NCBI RefSeq assembly: GCF_012163135.1
Contig: NZ_JAAVUP010000001.1
Location: 682,001-746,000 of the forward strand
From: Neoroseomonas oryzicola
GTDB lineage: Bacteria > Pseudomonadota > Alphaproteobacteria > Acetobacterales > Acetobacteraceae
Direction of reading: 5' to 3'
Length of the DNA stretch: 64,000 bases
Every line of letters starts with the position of its first letter. Position 1 is the stretch's first letter. A program made the position numbers and the translations under genes. The notes beneath the pieces are model-generated. The model was not told where the DNA came from. It saw only the letters and a list, made by a program, of their open reading frames with translations, and searched no databases. Shown here piece after piece: positions 52,477-63,500 of this stretch.

Positions 52477-52869
52477 TCAGCGCAGCAGGGCCTGGTACCG
52501 ATCCCGGTAGGCGAAGACCAGCATCGCCGTCAGCACCGCGAGTGCCACGGCAATCGGAATGCCCCCCGGGTTCAGGACAAGGTGGAACAGCACGATCACC
52601 GTGATGATCGGCAGCAGCAGAAGCAGGCCGAGCGCGGGGGCGCGGTTCGTCAACAGCAGCACCGCGGCGATCAGGTCGATCGACTTCATCAGGGGCCACA
52701 GGAACCCGCTGTCCTTCAGCGCATCCTCGAAGCGCAGGCCGGCCACGGAGGTCGGCGGGTGGACCAGCCGATGCCCGGTCAGGATCCAGGCGAAGCCGTC
52801 CACGGCGGCGAACAGGAACAACAGCCCGAGCAGGATGCGGGGCACGTCGACGGTCAGGCGGCTGAACAT
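52477..52869 (-). CDS. Small four-helix membrane protein (DoxX-like)
   Basis: Predicted 130-residue inner-membrane protein with four helices (ILLGLLFLFAAVDGFAWIL, the LIAAVLLL segment, LLLLLPIITVIVLFHLVL and a final one). The GFLWPLMKSIDLIAAVLLL pattern is DoxX-like. ATG 52869 (MFSRL) fits the membrane topology better than 52959. The stop lies 6 nt from that of the convergent transglutaminase-like gene. Confidence 0.65.
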   Translation of the reverse strand: MFSRLTVDVPRILLGLLFLFAAVDGFAWILTGHRLVHPPTSVAGLRFEDALKDSGFLWPLMKSIDLIAAVLLLTNRAPALGLLLLLPIITVIVLFHLVLNPGGIPIAVALAVLTAMLVFAYRDRYQALLR

Positions 52870-53041
52870 GGGCAACTCCCGGAAGAAGGGGCGCTCTCGT
52901 GCCTCCGGTCGTCCTCCGGCGCAAGGATCGGGCGGCGCGGCATGTGATCCGGGTTCCACGGGCCGGAGAATCGGCCGGGCAATACCGCCGGCCCCGATAT
53001 TGCTCTAGCCTGACCGCCGGGAGACCAAGGTCGGGGGACAC

Positions 53042-53952
<911 letters not shown>

Positions 53953-53956
<4 letters not shown>

Positions 53957-55266
53957 GTGCGACGACGGCGGCCGAGGCCCGGCCGAACGCGATGGCCGGG
54001 GCGGTGAAGGATGCGGCGATCACCGCCCTCGTCGCCCTCGGCCTGTTCATCCCGATCGTCGGGCTGCGCACGGATGTCTCGCCCAGCGGCACGCTGATGC
54101 TGCGCCAGCGCTGGGGGGATGTCGCGATCCTGGTCGGCATCGCCTTCGCCGGGCGCCTCGCCATGCTGGCCTGGAGGGCCTTCCGCGGCGAGGCGAAGCC
54201 TGCCTCCGCCGCGCGCACCGAGGCGATCCGCAAGGCCGGCAAGTCCGTGGCACCCGTGCTGCTCGCCCTCGCGGTGGTGCTGCCCTTCATACCGGGCACC
54301 GGGCGCTACGAGCTCGACCTCGGCATCCTGGTGCTGACCTACGTGATGCTCGGCTGGGGGCTGAACATCGTGGTCGGCCTCGCGGGGCTGCTCGACCTCG
54401 GCTACGTCGCCTTCTACGCAGTCGGCGCCTATTCCTACGCGCTGCTGGCGACGACCTTCGGCCTGTCCTTCTGGGTCTGCCTGCCGCTCGCGGGCATCCT
54501 CGCGGCCTTCTGGGGCATCCTGCTCGGCTTCCCGGTGCTGCGGCTGCGCGGCGACTACCTGGCCATTGTCACCCTCGCCTTCGGCGAGATCATCCGGGTC
54601 GTGCTGATCAACTGGGCGAGCCTGACCGGCGGGCCGAACGGCATCACCGGCATCCCCCGCCCCTCCTTCTTCGGGCTGACCTTCTCGGCCGGCGGGGGCC
54701 CAGGCTCCTTCGCCGATTTCTTCGGCATCGAGCCCTCGCCGACGCATCGCGTCGTCTTCCTCTACTACCTGATCCTCGCCCTCGCCCTGCTGACCAACTG
54801 GATCAGCATCCGGCTGCGCCGCCAGCCCCTGGGGCGGGCCTGGGAAGCGCTGCGGGAGGATGAGATCGCCTGCCGGGCGCTCGGCATCAACGTGACCACG
54901 ACGAAGCTGACCGCCTTCGCGCTGGGCGCGATGTTCGCCGGCTTCGCGGGGTCCTTCTTCGCCACGCGGCAGGGCTTCATCAGCCCGGAATCCTTCACCT
55001 TCATCGAGAGCGCGATCATCCTGGCCATCGTCGTGCTGGGCGGCATGGGCAGCCAGATCGGCATCGCGCTCGCCGCCCTGGTGATGATCGGCGGCTTCGA
55101 GGTGTTCCGCGACCTCGACGAATGGCGGATGCTGGTCTTCGGCGGCGCGATGGTGCTGATCATGGTGGTCCGCCCGCGCGGCCTGGTCGGCCACCGCACG
55201 CCTTCGGTCGCATTGCGCGAAAAGCGAAGCATCGGGGCCGAGCACGTCGCCGAGGGCCACGGCTGA
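53953..55266 (+). CDS. livM: Liv-type ABC permease, LivM-like (second cluster)
   Basis: Predicted 437-residue inner-membrane permease, long for LivM because of an N-terminal extension of about 110 residues with extra hydrophobic segments, as in E. coli LivM. GLLDLGYVAFYAVGAYSYALL and EALREDEIACRALGIN are family landmarks. ATG 53953 overlaps livH by 4 nt, and its TGA shares one base with the next ATG. Confidence 0.9.
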
Positions 55267-56060
55267 TGGCTGCCCCGATCCTCGAGGCCGAGAACCTGTC
55301 CATGCGGTTCGGCGGCCTGACCGCCGTCGACACCGTCTCCTTCACCGCCATGCGGGGCGACATCACCGCCATCATCGGCCCGAACGGCGCCGGCAAGACG
55401 ACGATGTTCAACTGCATCACCGGCTTCTACCGGCCCACGGAAGGCACGCTGCGCCTGCACCGGGACGGGTCGCCGGTGGAACTGCAGCGCCTGGCGGGCT
55501 ACCGGATCGCGCGCGCCGGCGTCGCGCGCACCTTCCAGAACATCCGGCTGTTTCCCGGCATGACGGCGCTCGAGAACCTGCTCGTCGCCCAGCACAACAC
55601 GCTGATGGCCGCGAGCGGCTTCGGCATCGGCGGGCTGCTCGGCGCGCCGGGCTATCGCCGGGCGGAGAAGGCGGCGATCGCCAAGGCGGTCGAATGGCTC
55701 GAGAAGACGGGGCTTGTCGAGCGGGCCGACGACCCCGCCGCCGCCCTGCCTTACGGCCAGCAGCGGCGGCTGGAGATCGCGCGGGCCATGTGCACCGACC
55801 CGGTGCTGCTCTGCCTCGACGAGCCCGCCGCGGGCCTCAACCCGAAGGAATCCGAGGAACTCGCCGTGCTGCTCCGCGCCATCCGCGACGGCGGCTGTTC
55901 CCTGCTGCTGATCGAGCACGACATGGGCGTCGTGATGGGCATCTCCGACCGCGTCGTGGTGCTGGACCACGGCCAGAAGATCGCCGACGGCACCCCTGCC
56001 GAGGTGCGCGCAGACCCCAAGGTCATCGCCGCCTATCTCGGGGAGGGCGACGACGCATGA
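55266..56060 (+). CDS. livG: Liv-type ABC ATPase, LivG-like (second cluster)
   Basis: Predicted 264-residue ATPase. Walker A is GPNGAGKTT, RTFQNIRLFPGMTALENL is the LivG Q-loop region, LPYGQQRRLEIARAM the signature, and LLCLDEPAAGLNP Walker B. It belongs to one overlapping operon: ATG 55266 overlaps livM by 1 nt, and its stop overlaps livF by 4 nt. Confidence 0.92.
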   Translation: MAAPILEAENLSMRFGGLTAVDTVSFTAMRGDITAIIGPNGAGKTTMFNCITGFYRPTEGTLRLHRDGSPVELQRLAGYRIARAGVARTFQNIRLFPGMTALENLLVAQHNTLMAASGFGIGGLLGAPGYRRAEKAAIAKAVEWLEKTGLVERADDPAAALPYGQQRRLEIARAMCTDPVLLCLDEPAAGLNPKESEELAVLLRAIRDGGCSLLLIEHDMGVVMGISDRVVVLDHGQKIADGTPAEVRADPKVIAAYLGEGDDA

Positions 56061-56776
56061 GCGCGCCCATGCTCGCCATCGAAGGCGCCTGGACCCGCTA
56101 CGGCGCCGTCGAGGCCCTGCGCGACGTCTCCATCGAGGTCGGCCAGCGGGAGATCGTGACGCTGGTCGGCGCCAACGGCGCCGGCAAGTCCACCCTGCTG
56201 ATGACGATCTGCGGCGCCCCGCAGGCGCAGAAGGGCCGTGTCCTGTTCGAGGGCCGCGACATCACCCGGATGCCGACGCACGAGATCATGCGCCTCGGCC
56301 TCGCCCAGGTGCCGGAGGGCCGCCGCGTCTTCCCGCGCATGTCGGTGATGGAGAACCTGCTCATGGGCGCGCAGGTGGCCGGGCACGACCCGAAGCCGCT
56401 GCTCGACCAGGTCTTCGCGCTGTTCCCCCGGCTCGAGGAACGGCAGGCCCAGCGCGGGGGCACCCTGTCGGGCGGCGAGCAACAGATGCTCGCCATCGGC
56501 CGGGCGATGATGTCCAAGCCCCGGCTGCTGCTGCTGGACGAGCCCTCCCTCGGCCTCGCACCGCTGATCGTGCGGCAGATCTTCTCGGCCATCCGCGACC
56601 TGAACGAGAAGGAGGGCCTGACCGTCCTGCTGGTCGAGCAGAACGCGAACCAGGCGCTGCGCCTCGCCCACCGGGGCTATGTCCTGGTGAACGGGCGGAT
56701 CACCCTGCGCGGATCGGGCCAGGAATTGCTGGCCATGCCCGAGGTCCGGGACGCCTATCTCGGCGGGGGCCACTGA
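56057..56776 (+). CDS. livF: Liv-type ABC ATPase, LivF-like (second cluster)
   Basis: Predicted 239-residue ATPase. Walker A is GANGAGKST, VPEGRRVFPRMSVMENL is the Q-loop region, LSGGEQQM the signature, and LLLDEPSLGLAPL Walker B. It closes the HMGF cluster. A binding protein must be encoded elsewhere. Confidence 0.92.
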   Translation: MSAPMLAIEGAWTRYGAVEALRDVSIEVGQREIVTLVGANGAGKSTLLMTICGAPQAQKGRVLFEGRDITRMPTHEIMRLGLAQVPEGRRVFPRMSVMENLLMGAQVAGHDPKPLLDQVFALFPRLEERQAQRGGTLSGGEQQMLAIGRAMMSKPRLLLLDEPSLGLAPLIVRQIFSAIRDLNEKEGLTVLLVEQNANQALRLAHRGYVLVNGRITLRGSGQELLAMPEVRDAYLGGGH

Positions 56777-56803
56777 CCGGCGGGGCCGTGCTATAGGGCC
56801 CCC

Positions 56804-58447
56804 ATGCTGCGACTGACGGAACTGAAGCTGCCCCTCGACCATCCCGAAGGGGCGATCGAGGCGGCGGTGCGCGCGCGCCTGGCCCTGCGCGGGGACGAGC
56901 TGCGCGCGGTCCATGTCGCGCGCCGCGCCTGGGATGCGCGGAAGAAGTCGGACATCCACCTGGTCTATTCGGTCGACATCGAGGTCGCGGACGAGGCCGC
57001 CCTGCTGCGGCGCGCCGCGCGGGACAAGGTGCTGGCGCGGACCCTCGGCCCGACGCCCGACACGAGTTACCGCCACGTCGCCCATGCCCCGGCGGGCGGC
57101 TGGAAGCGCCCGGTCGTCATCGGCACCGGCCCCTGTGGCCTGTTCGCCGGGCTGATCCTGGCCGAGATGGGCTTCCGGCCGATCATCCTCGACCGCGGCA
57201 AGGTGGTGCGCGAACGCACCAAGGACACCTGGGCGCTGTGGCGCAAATCGGTCCTGACGCCGGAAAGCAACGTCCAGTTCGGCGAGGGCGGCGCGGGCAC
57301 CTTCTCCGACGGCAAGCTCTATTCGGGGATCAAGGCGCCGGAATCCGTCTCCCGCAAGGTGCTGACCGAATTCGTCGCGGCCGGCGCGCCGGAGGAGATC
57401 CTCTACGTCGCCAAGCCCCATATCGGCACCTTCCGCCTGGTGACGATGGTGGAATCCCTGCGCGAGAAGATCACGGCCCTCGGCGGCGAATACCGCTTCC
57501 AGACCAAGGTGACGGATTTCGTCATCGAGACCGGGCGCGACCGGCAGCGCCGCATCCGCGGCGTCGTCACCGAAGCGGGCGAGACGATCGAGACCGACCA
57601 CGTCGTGCTCGCCATCGGCCATTCCTCCCGCGACACCTTCCAGACGCTATTCGACCGCGGCGTCTTCGTCGAGGCGAAGCCCTTTTCCATCGGCGTGCGC
57701 ATCGAACACCCGCAGTCGATCATCGACCGCGCGCGGTTCGGGGATTTTGCGGGCAACAAGATCCTCGGCGCGGCGGACTACAAGCTGGTGCATCACTGCG
57801 GGAACGGGCGGTCGGTCTATTCCTTCTGCATGTGCCCCGGCGGCACAGTGGTCGCGGCGACGTCGGAACCCGGCCGCGTCGTCACCAACGGCATGAGCCA
57901 GTATTCGCGCGCCGAGCGGAACGCGAATTCCGGCATCGTCGTCGGCATCACGCCGGAGCAGGACTATCCGGGCCATCCCCTCGCGGGCATCGCTTTCCAG
58001 CGGCATTGGGAGGAACGCGCCTTCGTCGCCGGCGGCGGCGACTACCGCGCGCCCGCGCAACTGGTCGGCGACTTCCTCGCCGGGCGGCCTTCGACGGCGC
58101 TGGGCTCGGTCGTCCCGTCCTACAAGCCGGGCGTGACGCCGACCGACCTGTCGCTCTGCCTGCCCGACTTCGTCGTCGCCGCGATCCGCGAGGCGCTGCC
58201 CGCCTTCGGCCGCCAGATCCGCGGCTACGACATGGCCGATGCGGTGATGACGGGGGTGGAGACGCGCACCTCCTCCCCCATCCGGATCCGCCGCGGCGCG
58301 GACTGCCAGTCCATCAACACGCGCGGCCTGTTCCCCGCCGGCGAGGGCGCGGGCTATGCCGGCGGCATCTTCTCGGCCGGCGTGGACGGCATCCGCGTCG
58401 CCGAGGCGGTGGGCCGCGCCATGGCGGGGCTGGCGGCCGCGGCGTGA
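56804..58447 (+). CDS. FAD-dependent dehydrogenase (COG2509-like)
   Basis: Predicted 547-residue flavoprotein. Residues 1-95 form an N-terminal small domain (RARLALRGDELRAVHVARR). The FAD motif VVIGTGPCGLFAGLILAE is near 109-126, and GEGGAGTFSDGKL near 160. FPAGEGAGYAGGIFSAGVDG near 510-530 is the C-terminal FAD contact. This is the architecture of uncharacterised FAD-dependent dehydrogenases; the substrate is unknown. Its stop overlaps the next flavoprotein gene by 4 nt. Confidence 0.85.
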   Translation: MLRLTELKLPLDHPEGAIEAAVRARLALRGDELRAVHVARRAWDARKKSDIHLVYSVDIEVADEAALLRRAARDKVLARTLGPTPDTSYRHVAHAPAGGWKRPVVIGTGPCGLFAGLILAEMGFRPIILDRGKVVRERTKDTWALWRKSVLTPESNVQFGEGGAGTFSDGKLYSGIKAPESVSRKVLTEFVAAGAPEEILYVAKPHIGTFRLVTMVESLREKITALGGEYRFQTKVTDFVIETGRDRQRRIRGVVTEAGETIETDHVVLAIGHSSRDTFQTLFDRGVFVEAKPFSIGVRIEHPQSIIDRARFGDFAGNKILGAADYKLVHHCGNGRSVYSFCMCPGGTVVAATSEPGRVVTNGMSQYSRAERNANSGIVVGITPEQDYPGHPLAGIAFQRHWEERAFVAGGGDYRAPAQLVGDFLAGRPSTALGSVVPSYKPGVTPTDLSLCLPDFVVAAIREALPAFGRQIRGYDMADAVMTGVETRTSSPIRIRRGADCQSINTRGLFPAGEGAGYAGGIFSAGVDGIRVAEAVGRAMAGLAAAA

Positions 58448-59619
58448 CCCATTTCGATGTCGTCGTCCTCGGCGCCGGCGCGGCGGGGCTGTTCGCCGCC
58501 ATGCGCGCGGGCCAGCGCGGGCGGCGCGTGCTGCTGCTCGATCACGCCGACGAGCCCGGCAAGAAGATCCTGATCAGCGGCGGCGGGCGCTGCAACTTCA
58601 CCAATCTCGGCTGCGTGCCGGAACGCTTCCTCTCGGCCAATCGGCACTTCTCGCGCTCGGCGCTCGCCCGCTACACGCAGCACGACTTCATCGCGCTGGT
58701 GGGCAAGCACCGCATCGCCTTCCACGAGAAGACCCTCGGGCAACTGTTCTGCGACGGTTCGGCGCGGCAAATCGTGCAGATGCTGGTGGACGAGTGCCGC
58801 GCCGCGGGCGTCGACCTGCGGGTCGGCCATCGCATCACCGATGTCACGCGCAGCGATCGCTTCGCCGTCGCGACCGACCACGGCGCCTTCGCCGCGGACA
58901 GCCTGGTGCTCGCGACCGGCGGCCTGTCGATCCCGAAGATGGGCGCGACCGGCTTCGCGCATGACGTCGCGCGCCGCTTCGGCCTGCCCATCGTCGCGCC
59001 GCGCCCGGGCCTCGTGCCGCTGACCTTCGCGGGCGCGGACCTCGACCTGATGCGCCCGCTGTCCGGCGTCGCGCTGCCGGTTGTCGCGCGCTGCGGCAAG
59101 GCCGCCTTCCCGGAAGCGATGCTCTTCACCCATCGCGGTCTCTCCGGCCCGGCGATCCTGCAGGCGTCGTCCTACTGGAACGAGGGGGCTGCGATCACCA
59201 TCGACGCCCTGCCCGGCCGCGACGCGGCGGCAGAGTTGCTCAGCGCCAAGCGCGCGCGGCCGAAGGCGGAGGCGCGCACCATCCTGTCGGACCTGCTGCC
59301 GCAGCGCCTCGCCCAGGCGCTCGCCGCACTGCACCTGCCGCCGCGCGTGATGGGGGAGATGGGCGACGCGCCGCTCAAGGCGCTGGGCGCGCTGCTGAAC
59401 GCCTGGCGCCTGACGCCCGCCGGGACCGAGGGCTACGCCAAGGCCGAGGTCACGCTCGGCGGCGTCGATACCGCCGCGCTTTCCTCCAAGACCATGGCCG
59501 CGAAGGATGTCCCTGGCCTTTTCGTGATCGGGGAGGCGGTGGACGTGACCGGCTGGCTCGGCGGCTACAATTTCCAGTGGGCCTGGTCGAGCGGCTGGGC
59601 CGCGGGCGAGGCCGCCTAG
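58444..59619 (+). CDS. HI0933/YhiN-family flavoprotein
   Basis: Predicted 391-residue FAD-binding oxidoreductase. LGAGAAGLFAAMRAG near the N-terminus and SGGGRCNFTN (about 49-58) are hallmarks of the HI0933 family. SKTMAAKDVPGLFVIGEAVDV and GGYNFQWAW close the FAD site. The function is unknown; relatives include dihydro-rhodopsin-like or tRNA-linked flavoproteins. GTG 58444 is coupled by GTGA to the preceding flavoprotein gene. Confidence 0.87.
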   Translation: MTHFDVVVLGAGAAGLFAAMRAGQRGRRVLLLDHADEPGKKILISGGGRCNFTNLGCVPERFLSANRHFSRSALARYTQHDFIALVGKHRIAFHEKTLGQLFCDGSARQIVQMLVDECRAAGVDLRVGHRITDVTRSDRFAVATDHGAFAADSLVLATGGLSIPKMGATGFAHDVARRFGLPIVAPRPGLVPLTFAGADLDLMRPLSGVALPVVARCGKAAFPEAMLFTHRGLSGPAILQASSYWNEGAAITIDALPGRDAAAELLSAKRARPKAEARTILSDLLPQRLAQALAALHLPPRVMGEMGDAPLKALGALLNAWRLTPAGTEGYAKAEVTLGGVDTAALSSKTMAAKDVPGLFVIGEAVDVTGWLGGYNFQWAWSSGWAAGEAA

Positions 59620-59651
59620 AATCCGCCACCGCGCTTCCCCATCCTCAAGGG

Positions 59652-60050
59652 ATGCGAGCCCGGATCCTCATCCTTCTCCTCGCCCTCGCGGGCTGCGCCA
59701 CCCAGGCCGGGTTCGACCAGCGCATGCAGGCGCTGGTGGGCCTGCCGGTGGGCGACCTGGTGCAGTCCGTCGGCGTGCCGGACAGCGACTACACCACGCC
59801 CGACGGGCGCCGCTTCCTGCAATACGAGCGGCTCGGCACCGCGGCGCCGACGCCGGTCCCGGCCTTCGGCATCGGCTTCGGCGGGTTCGGCTGGCGCGGG
59901 GGGTATGGCGGGGGCCTCGGGCTCGGCACCGGCTACACCGCCTATGCGCCGCCGCCGCCCTGCCGCGTCACCTTCGAGATCCGCGCCGACCGCGTCATCG
60001 CCTTCACCCGCGCCGGCAATGGCTGCATCGCCCAGCCACCCGGCGATTGA
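59652..60050 (+). CDS. Small lipoprotein, copy 1 of a tandem pair
   Basis: Predicted 132-residue lipoprotein. The signal ends in a lipobox (LALAGC), and the mature start CATQAGFDQRMQALVGLP is shared almost unchanged with the next gene. A glycine-rich loop with GGFGWRGGYGGGLG and a C-terminal pair of cysteines (PPCRVTFEIRADR, GNGCIA) follow. Function unknown. It follows the flavoprotein gene by 32 nt. Confidence 0.65.
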   Translation: MRARILILLLALAGCATQAGFDQRMQALVGLPVGDLVQSVGVPDSDYTTPDGRRFLQYERLGTAAPTPVPAFGIGFGGFGWRGGYGGGLGLGTGYTAYAPPPPCRVTFEIRADRVIAFTRAGNGCIAQPPGD

Positions 60051-60112
60051 GCGCGAACCCCTCCGCCCGGTAACATTCCCGTGCCGGCATGTGGACCGGA
60101 GGGGGAAGGATC

Positions 60113-60520
60113 ATGGCCAGGCGGATCTTCGGCATCGCGACGTGGCTGGCGCTGGGCGCCGCGGGCTGCGCAACGCAGTCCGGCTTCGAGGCCCGCATGC
60201 AGGCGCTGGTGGGCCAGCCACCCACGGTGCTGGCCGAGCGGCTCGGTCCGCCCACCGCCGATTTCGTGGCCGATGGCCGTCGCTACCTGCTCTGGACTAA
60301 CCTCGGCACGCCGGCGCCGGCGACGATCGGGCCGGGCGCGGGCTTCGGTCTCGGTGGCGCGCCGTTGAGCGGCCAAGGCATCGCCTCGGGGCCGCTGATG
60401 CCGAACTGGACCGGCAGCCGGCCCATGTCCACCTGCTCGGTGCGGTTCGAGATCATGGACAACCGCGCCGTCGGCTTCCTGACCGAGGGCATGGGCTGCG
60501 ACGCGGTGCCGCCGCGCTGA
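60113..60520 (+). CDS. Small lipoprotein, copy 2 of a tandem pair
   Basis: Predicted 135-residue lipoprotein with lipobox AAGC and a mature start CATQSGFEARMQALVGQP that matches the preceding gene. The middle is Gly/Pro-rich, and the C-terminal half keeps the C-x-V-x-F-E-I strand and a final Gly-Cys. ATG 60113 follows GGAGGGGGAAGG; ATG 60089 is an alternative. Its stop lies 7 nt from that of the convergent caspase-fold gene. Confidence 0.65.
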   Translation: MARRIFGIATWLALGAAGCATQSGFEARMQALVGQPPTVLAERLGPPTADFVADGRRYLLWTNLGTPAPATIGPGAGFGLGGAPLSGQGIASGPLMPNWTGSRPMSTCSVRFEIMDNRAVGFLTEGMGCDAVPPR

Positions 60521-60527
60521 CCTGGCG

Positions 60528-63500
60528 TCAGCGCTGCACCACCCCGATGGGGAAGGACCGCAATTCGCGCTGCGCCGCGCGGAACACCGCGTTCTGCTGG
60601 TGCCCCTTCTCGCGCGCCAATTGCGGCACGCGCCGCGTGACCCATTCGCCGAGCGCGAGCGCCGTCACCCGACCTTCCGCATCGACGGCCGCGCGCCCGC
60701 GCAGCCCTTCCATCAGGGCGTAGGCGAAGACGCCGTTGCGGTCGTCGTAGGAATCAAGCGCTTCCTGCACGCTCGACGACGCCGCGAGCAGGAAGCGCCC
60801 GGTATCGTTGCCGATCGCAGCCAGCTGGTCGATGTCGATCTGACCCGCATAGCAGGTGTCGATCAGGATGAAGGCGTCCCGCGCCCGGATGCGCGCCAGC
60901 GCCGCGACCAGCGTCGTGTCGTCGATGGTCTGCGGCCGCAGCGCGGTCATCGACGATGTGTCGCGCACGTCGGACGGCAGGAACAGGAAACGGTTGCCCG
61001 GCTGGGAGACGATGCCGTGCCCCGCGAGATAGAGGATGAAGGTGTCCTCCGGCCGCACGTCCCGCGCGGCGGTGGCGAGCGCATCGAGCACGCCGCGCCG
61101 GGTCGCACGCGAATCCGGCACCACGCGCAGGTCGACATCGCTGAAGAGGCCGTTGCCGCTGGCGCGCAGCGCATCGGCGACCGATCGCGCATCGGGCGAG
61201 GCGAAGCGCAGGTTCAGGTCCGACTGCGCATACTGGTTCACGCCGATCGCGAGCACGATCAGGCGGCCCGCGCCTGGCGGCGCCTCGGGCTCGCCGGGCC
61301 GGCGCAGGGTCAGAACGGGTCCTTCGGCGAACAGCTCGCCATCGGCCGCATAGAGCCGCGTCGCGATGCGGTTGTTGCCGGGATCGAGCAGCACCTCGAC
61401 GCCCGTCTCCCCCGCCGCTGGCTCGGCGCGCGCGGCGATCCGGTCGTTCACCAGCACGTCGAACGGACCGAAGCCCATGCCGCGGTCCGTCGCGGAGAAG
61501 TTCATGCGCAGCGAGCGCGCGCCGTCGGGCAGCACGCGCGCATCCCAGGCGAGGGGCTGGCATTCCTCCCCCACCACGGCGCAGAGCGTCCCGGGGGTGA
61601 AGGTCGGCAGGCGGCCGATGCGGCTGCGCACCTCGCCCAGCTGCGCGAGGCGCTCCTGCGCCGGGGCGAAGTCGCCGGCGATGCGCCCGCGCACCGCGCG
61701 CGGCGCATAGAGCGCGCGATAGGCCTGCTGGAAGGACGCCCATTCCGGCGTCTGGGTCCGCCCGCCATTGAGGTGCACGCCGACCAGTTCCTGCCCGCCA
61801 TTGGCGGCGTGGTCGAACAGCCCCTCGGGCGTCCAGAGGACCCAGCGCAGCGTCTCGGCCTGCACGAACAGGGCCGCGACCTCGCGCAGCGCCCCGGCCT
61901 CGAAGCGATACCAGCGGATGGTGCCGTCGCCGAGGGCCGCGACGCCCATGTCGCCCGCAACCGTCACGCCCCACACCGCACCGGGGGTGGAGACGGAATC
62001 GACCAGCCGCCCCTGCGCGTCGAACAGCCGCAGATGGTTGTCGGTGCCGAGCAGGAACCCGTCGTCGCGCACCAGGATCGCGAGGCTGCGGGCGAACTCG
62101 CCCTCCCCCAGCCGCAACGGCGTGTTGCCGAGGCGCGGGCGGTTCGAGTTGCGCCAGTCGAGCACGCGGATGCGCGGCGTCTCGACCCGCGCCGCGGCGA
62201 AGCCCGCCTCGCCCTGCCAGGCAGACAGCGTCCCCGTCAGCGGATCGAAGACCAGCGGCTGGCCGCCCGCGCGCAGCGTGAACAGCACCTGCGTGCCGTC
62301 GGCCGACAGGGCCAGCGTCACGCCGGTGTTGCGGAAATCGCCCCCGGGCGGCCGCGGCGCGATGGCGACGGACCCGTCCGGCGCCAGCAGCCCCCAGCCC
62401 GGATCGGCCGCGGCATAGGCCAGCCCGCCCTGCGGCAGCGGCAGCAGGTGGGAGATGGCGTCACGCGATGCCGGGATGTCGACATAGGGCCCGAGCCCGA
62501 AATCCACCCAGCGACGGATGACGAATTCCCGCCGCACATCGGGCGCGGCGGCTGCCGGCGCGGGCGGCGCGACGGCCGCGCCGGGCGGCGGCGGTTGCTG
62601 TTCGCGCACCGCGAGCCCGCGCGAGCCCTGCGAGGAGGAGGACGACCCTGCCGCGGCTCGCCCGCCTCCGGCCGCTGCCGCCGGCGGCGCGGCTTGGCGC
62701 ACCGCGGGTGCCTGCGCCGCGCCGGGCGTCCGGTTCAGGCGCGCATAGCCCGCGGCATGGAACTGCACGCCACCCTTGCCGTCATGCGCCCAAGCCACCG
62801 CGGGCAGCCCCTCGCCCGCCAGGCCCGAGACATCGGGGGCAAAGACGCTGCGCAGGTCGGATGCGGCCAGGATCTCGACGCGCAGCCGGTCCTCGAAGCC
62901 GACGGCGAGCAGCGATCCGTCCGGCGAGAACGCGATGCCGTAGGGCCGCGCGCCCTGCACCGGCACGCGCTGCGCGATCCGCTGCCCCTGCGGGTCGTAC
63001 AGGCGTATGCCGCCATCGGCGGAACTCGCCGCGAGCCGCCCCGCCGCATCGAAGGCCACCATGCGGGTCGGTCCGGTGAAGGCCGTGTCCTCGAACAGCA
63101 GTCGCCCGTTGCGCGCGTCCCACACCTTGAGGCCCGCGCGCCCGCCAAGCGCGGCGGCCAGCCGCGTCCCGTCCGCCGAGAAGGCAAGGTGCTGGATCGG
63201 GGCGGCCAGCCCCGGAAGCCGTGCCGCGAGCCGCCCCGTCCGGGCATCGAAGATGTACAGCGCGAAGCCCGGGTCCCAGGACCGGGCCGTGAAGCCCGCG
63301 GCCGCAACGCGCGCCCCGTCGGGCGTCATCGCCACGGCATAGAGCTCGCCCTCGGCATCCGGCCCCATGGGCGGGCGGATGACCAGCCGCTGCGAGCCCT
63401 CGGGCAGGTTCCACAACCGCAGCGTCTTGTCGTCCGACACCGTCGCGAGCACCGACCCCTGCGCGTCGGTGGCAAGCCGCGCGATGGGCGCGATGTGCGC

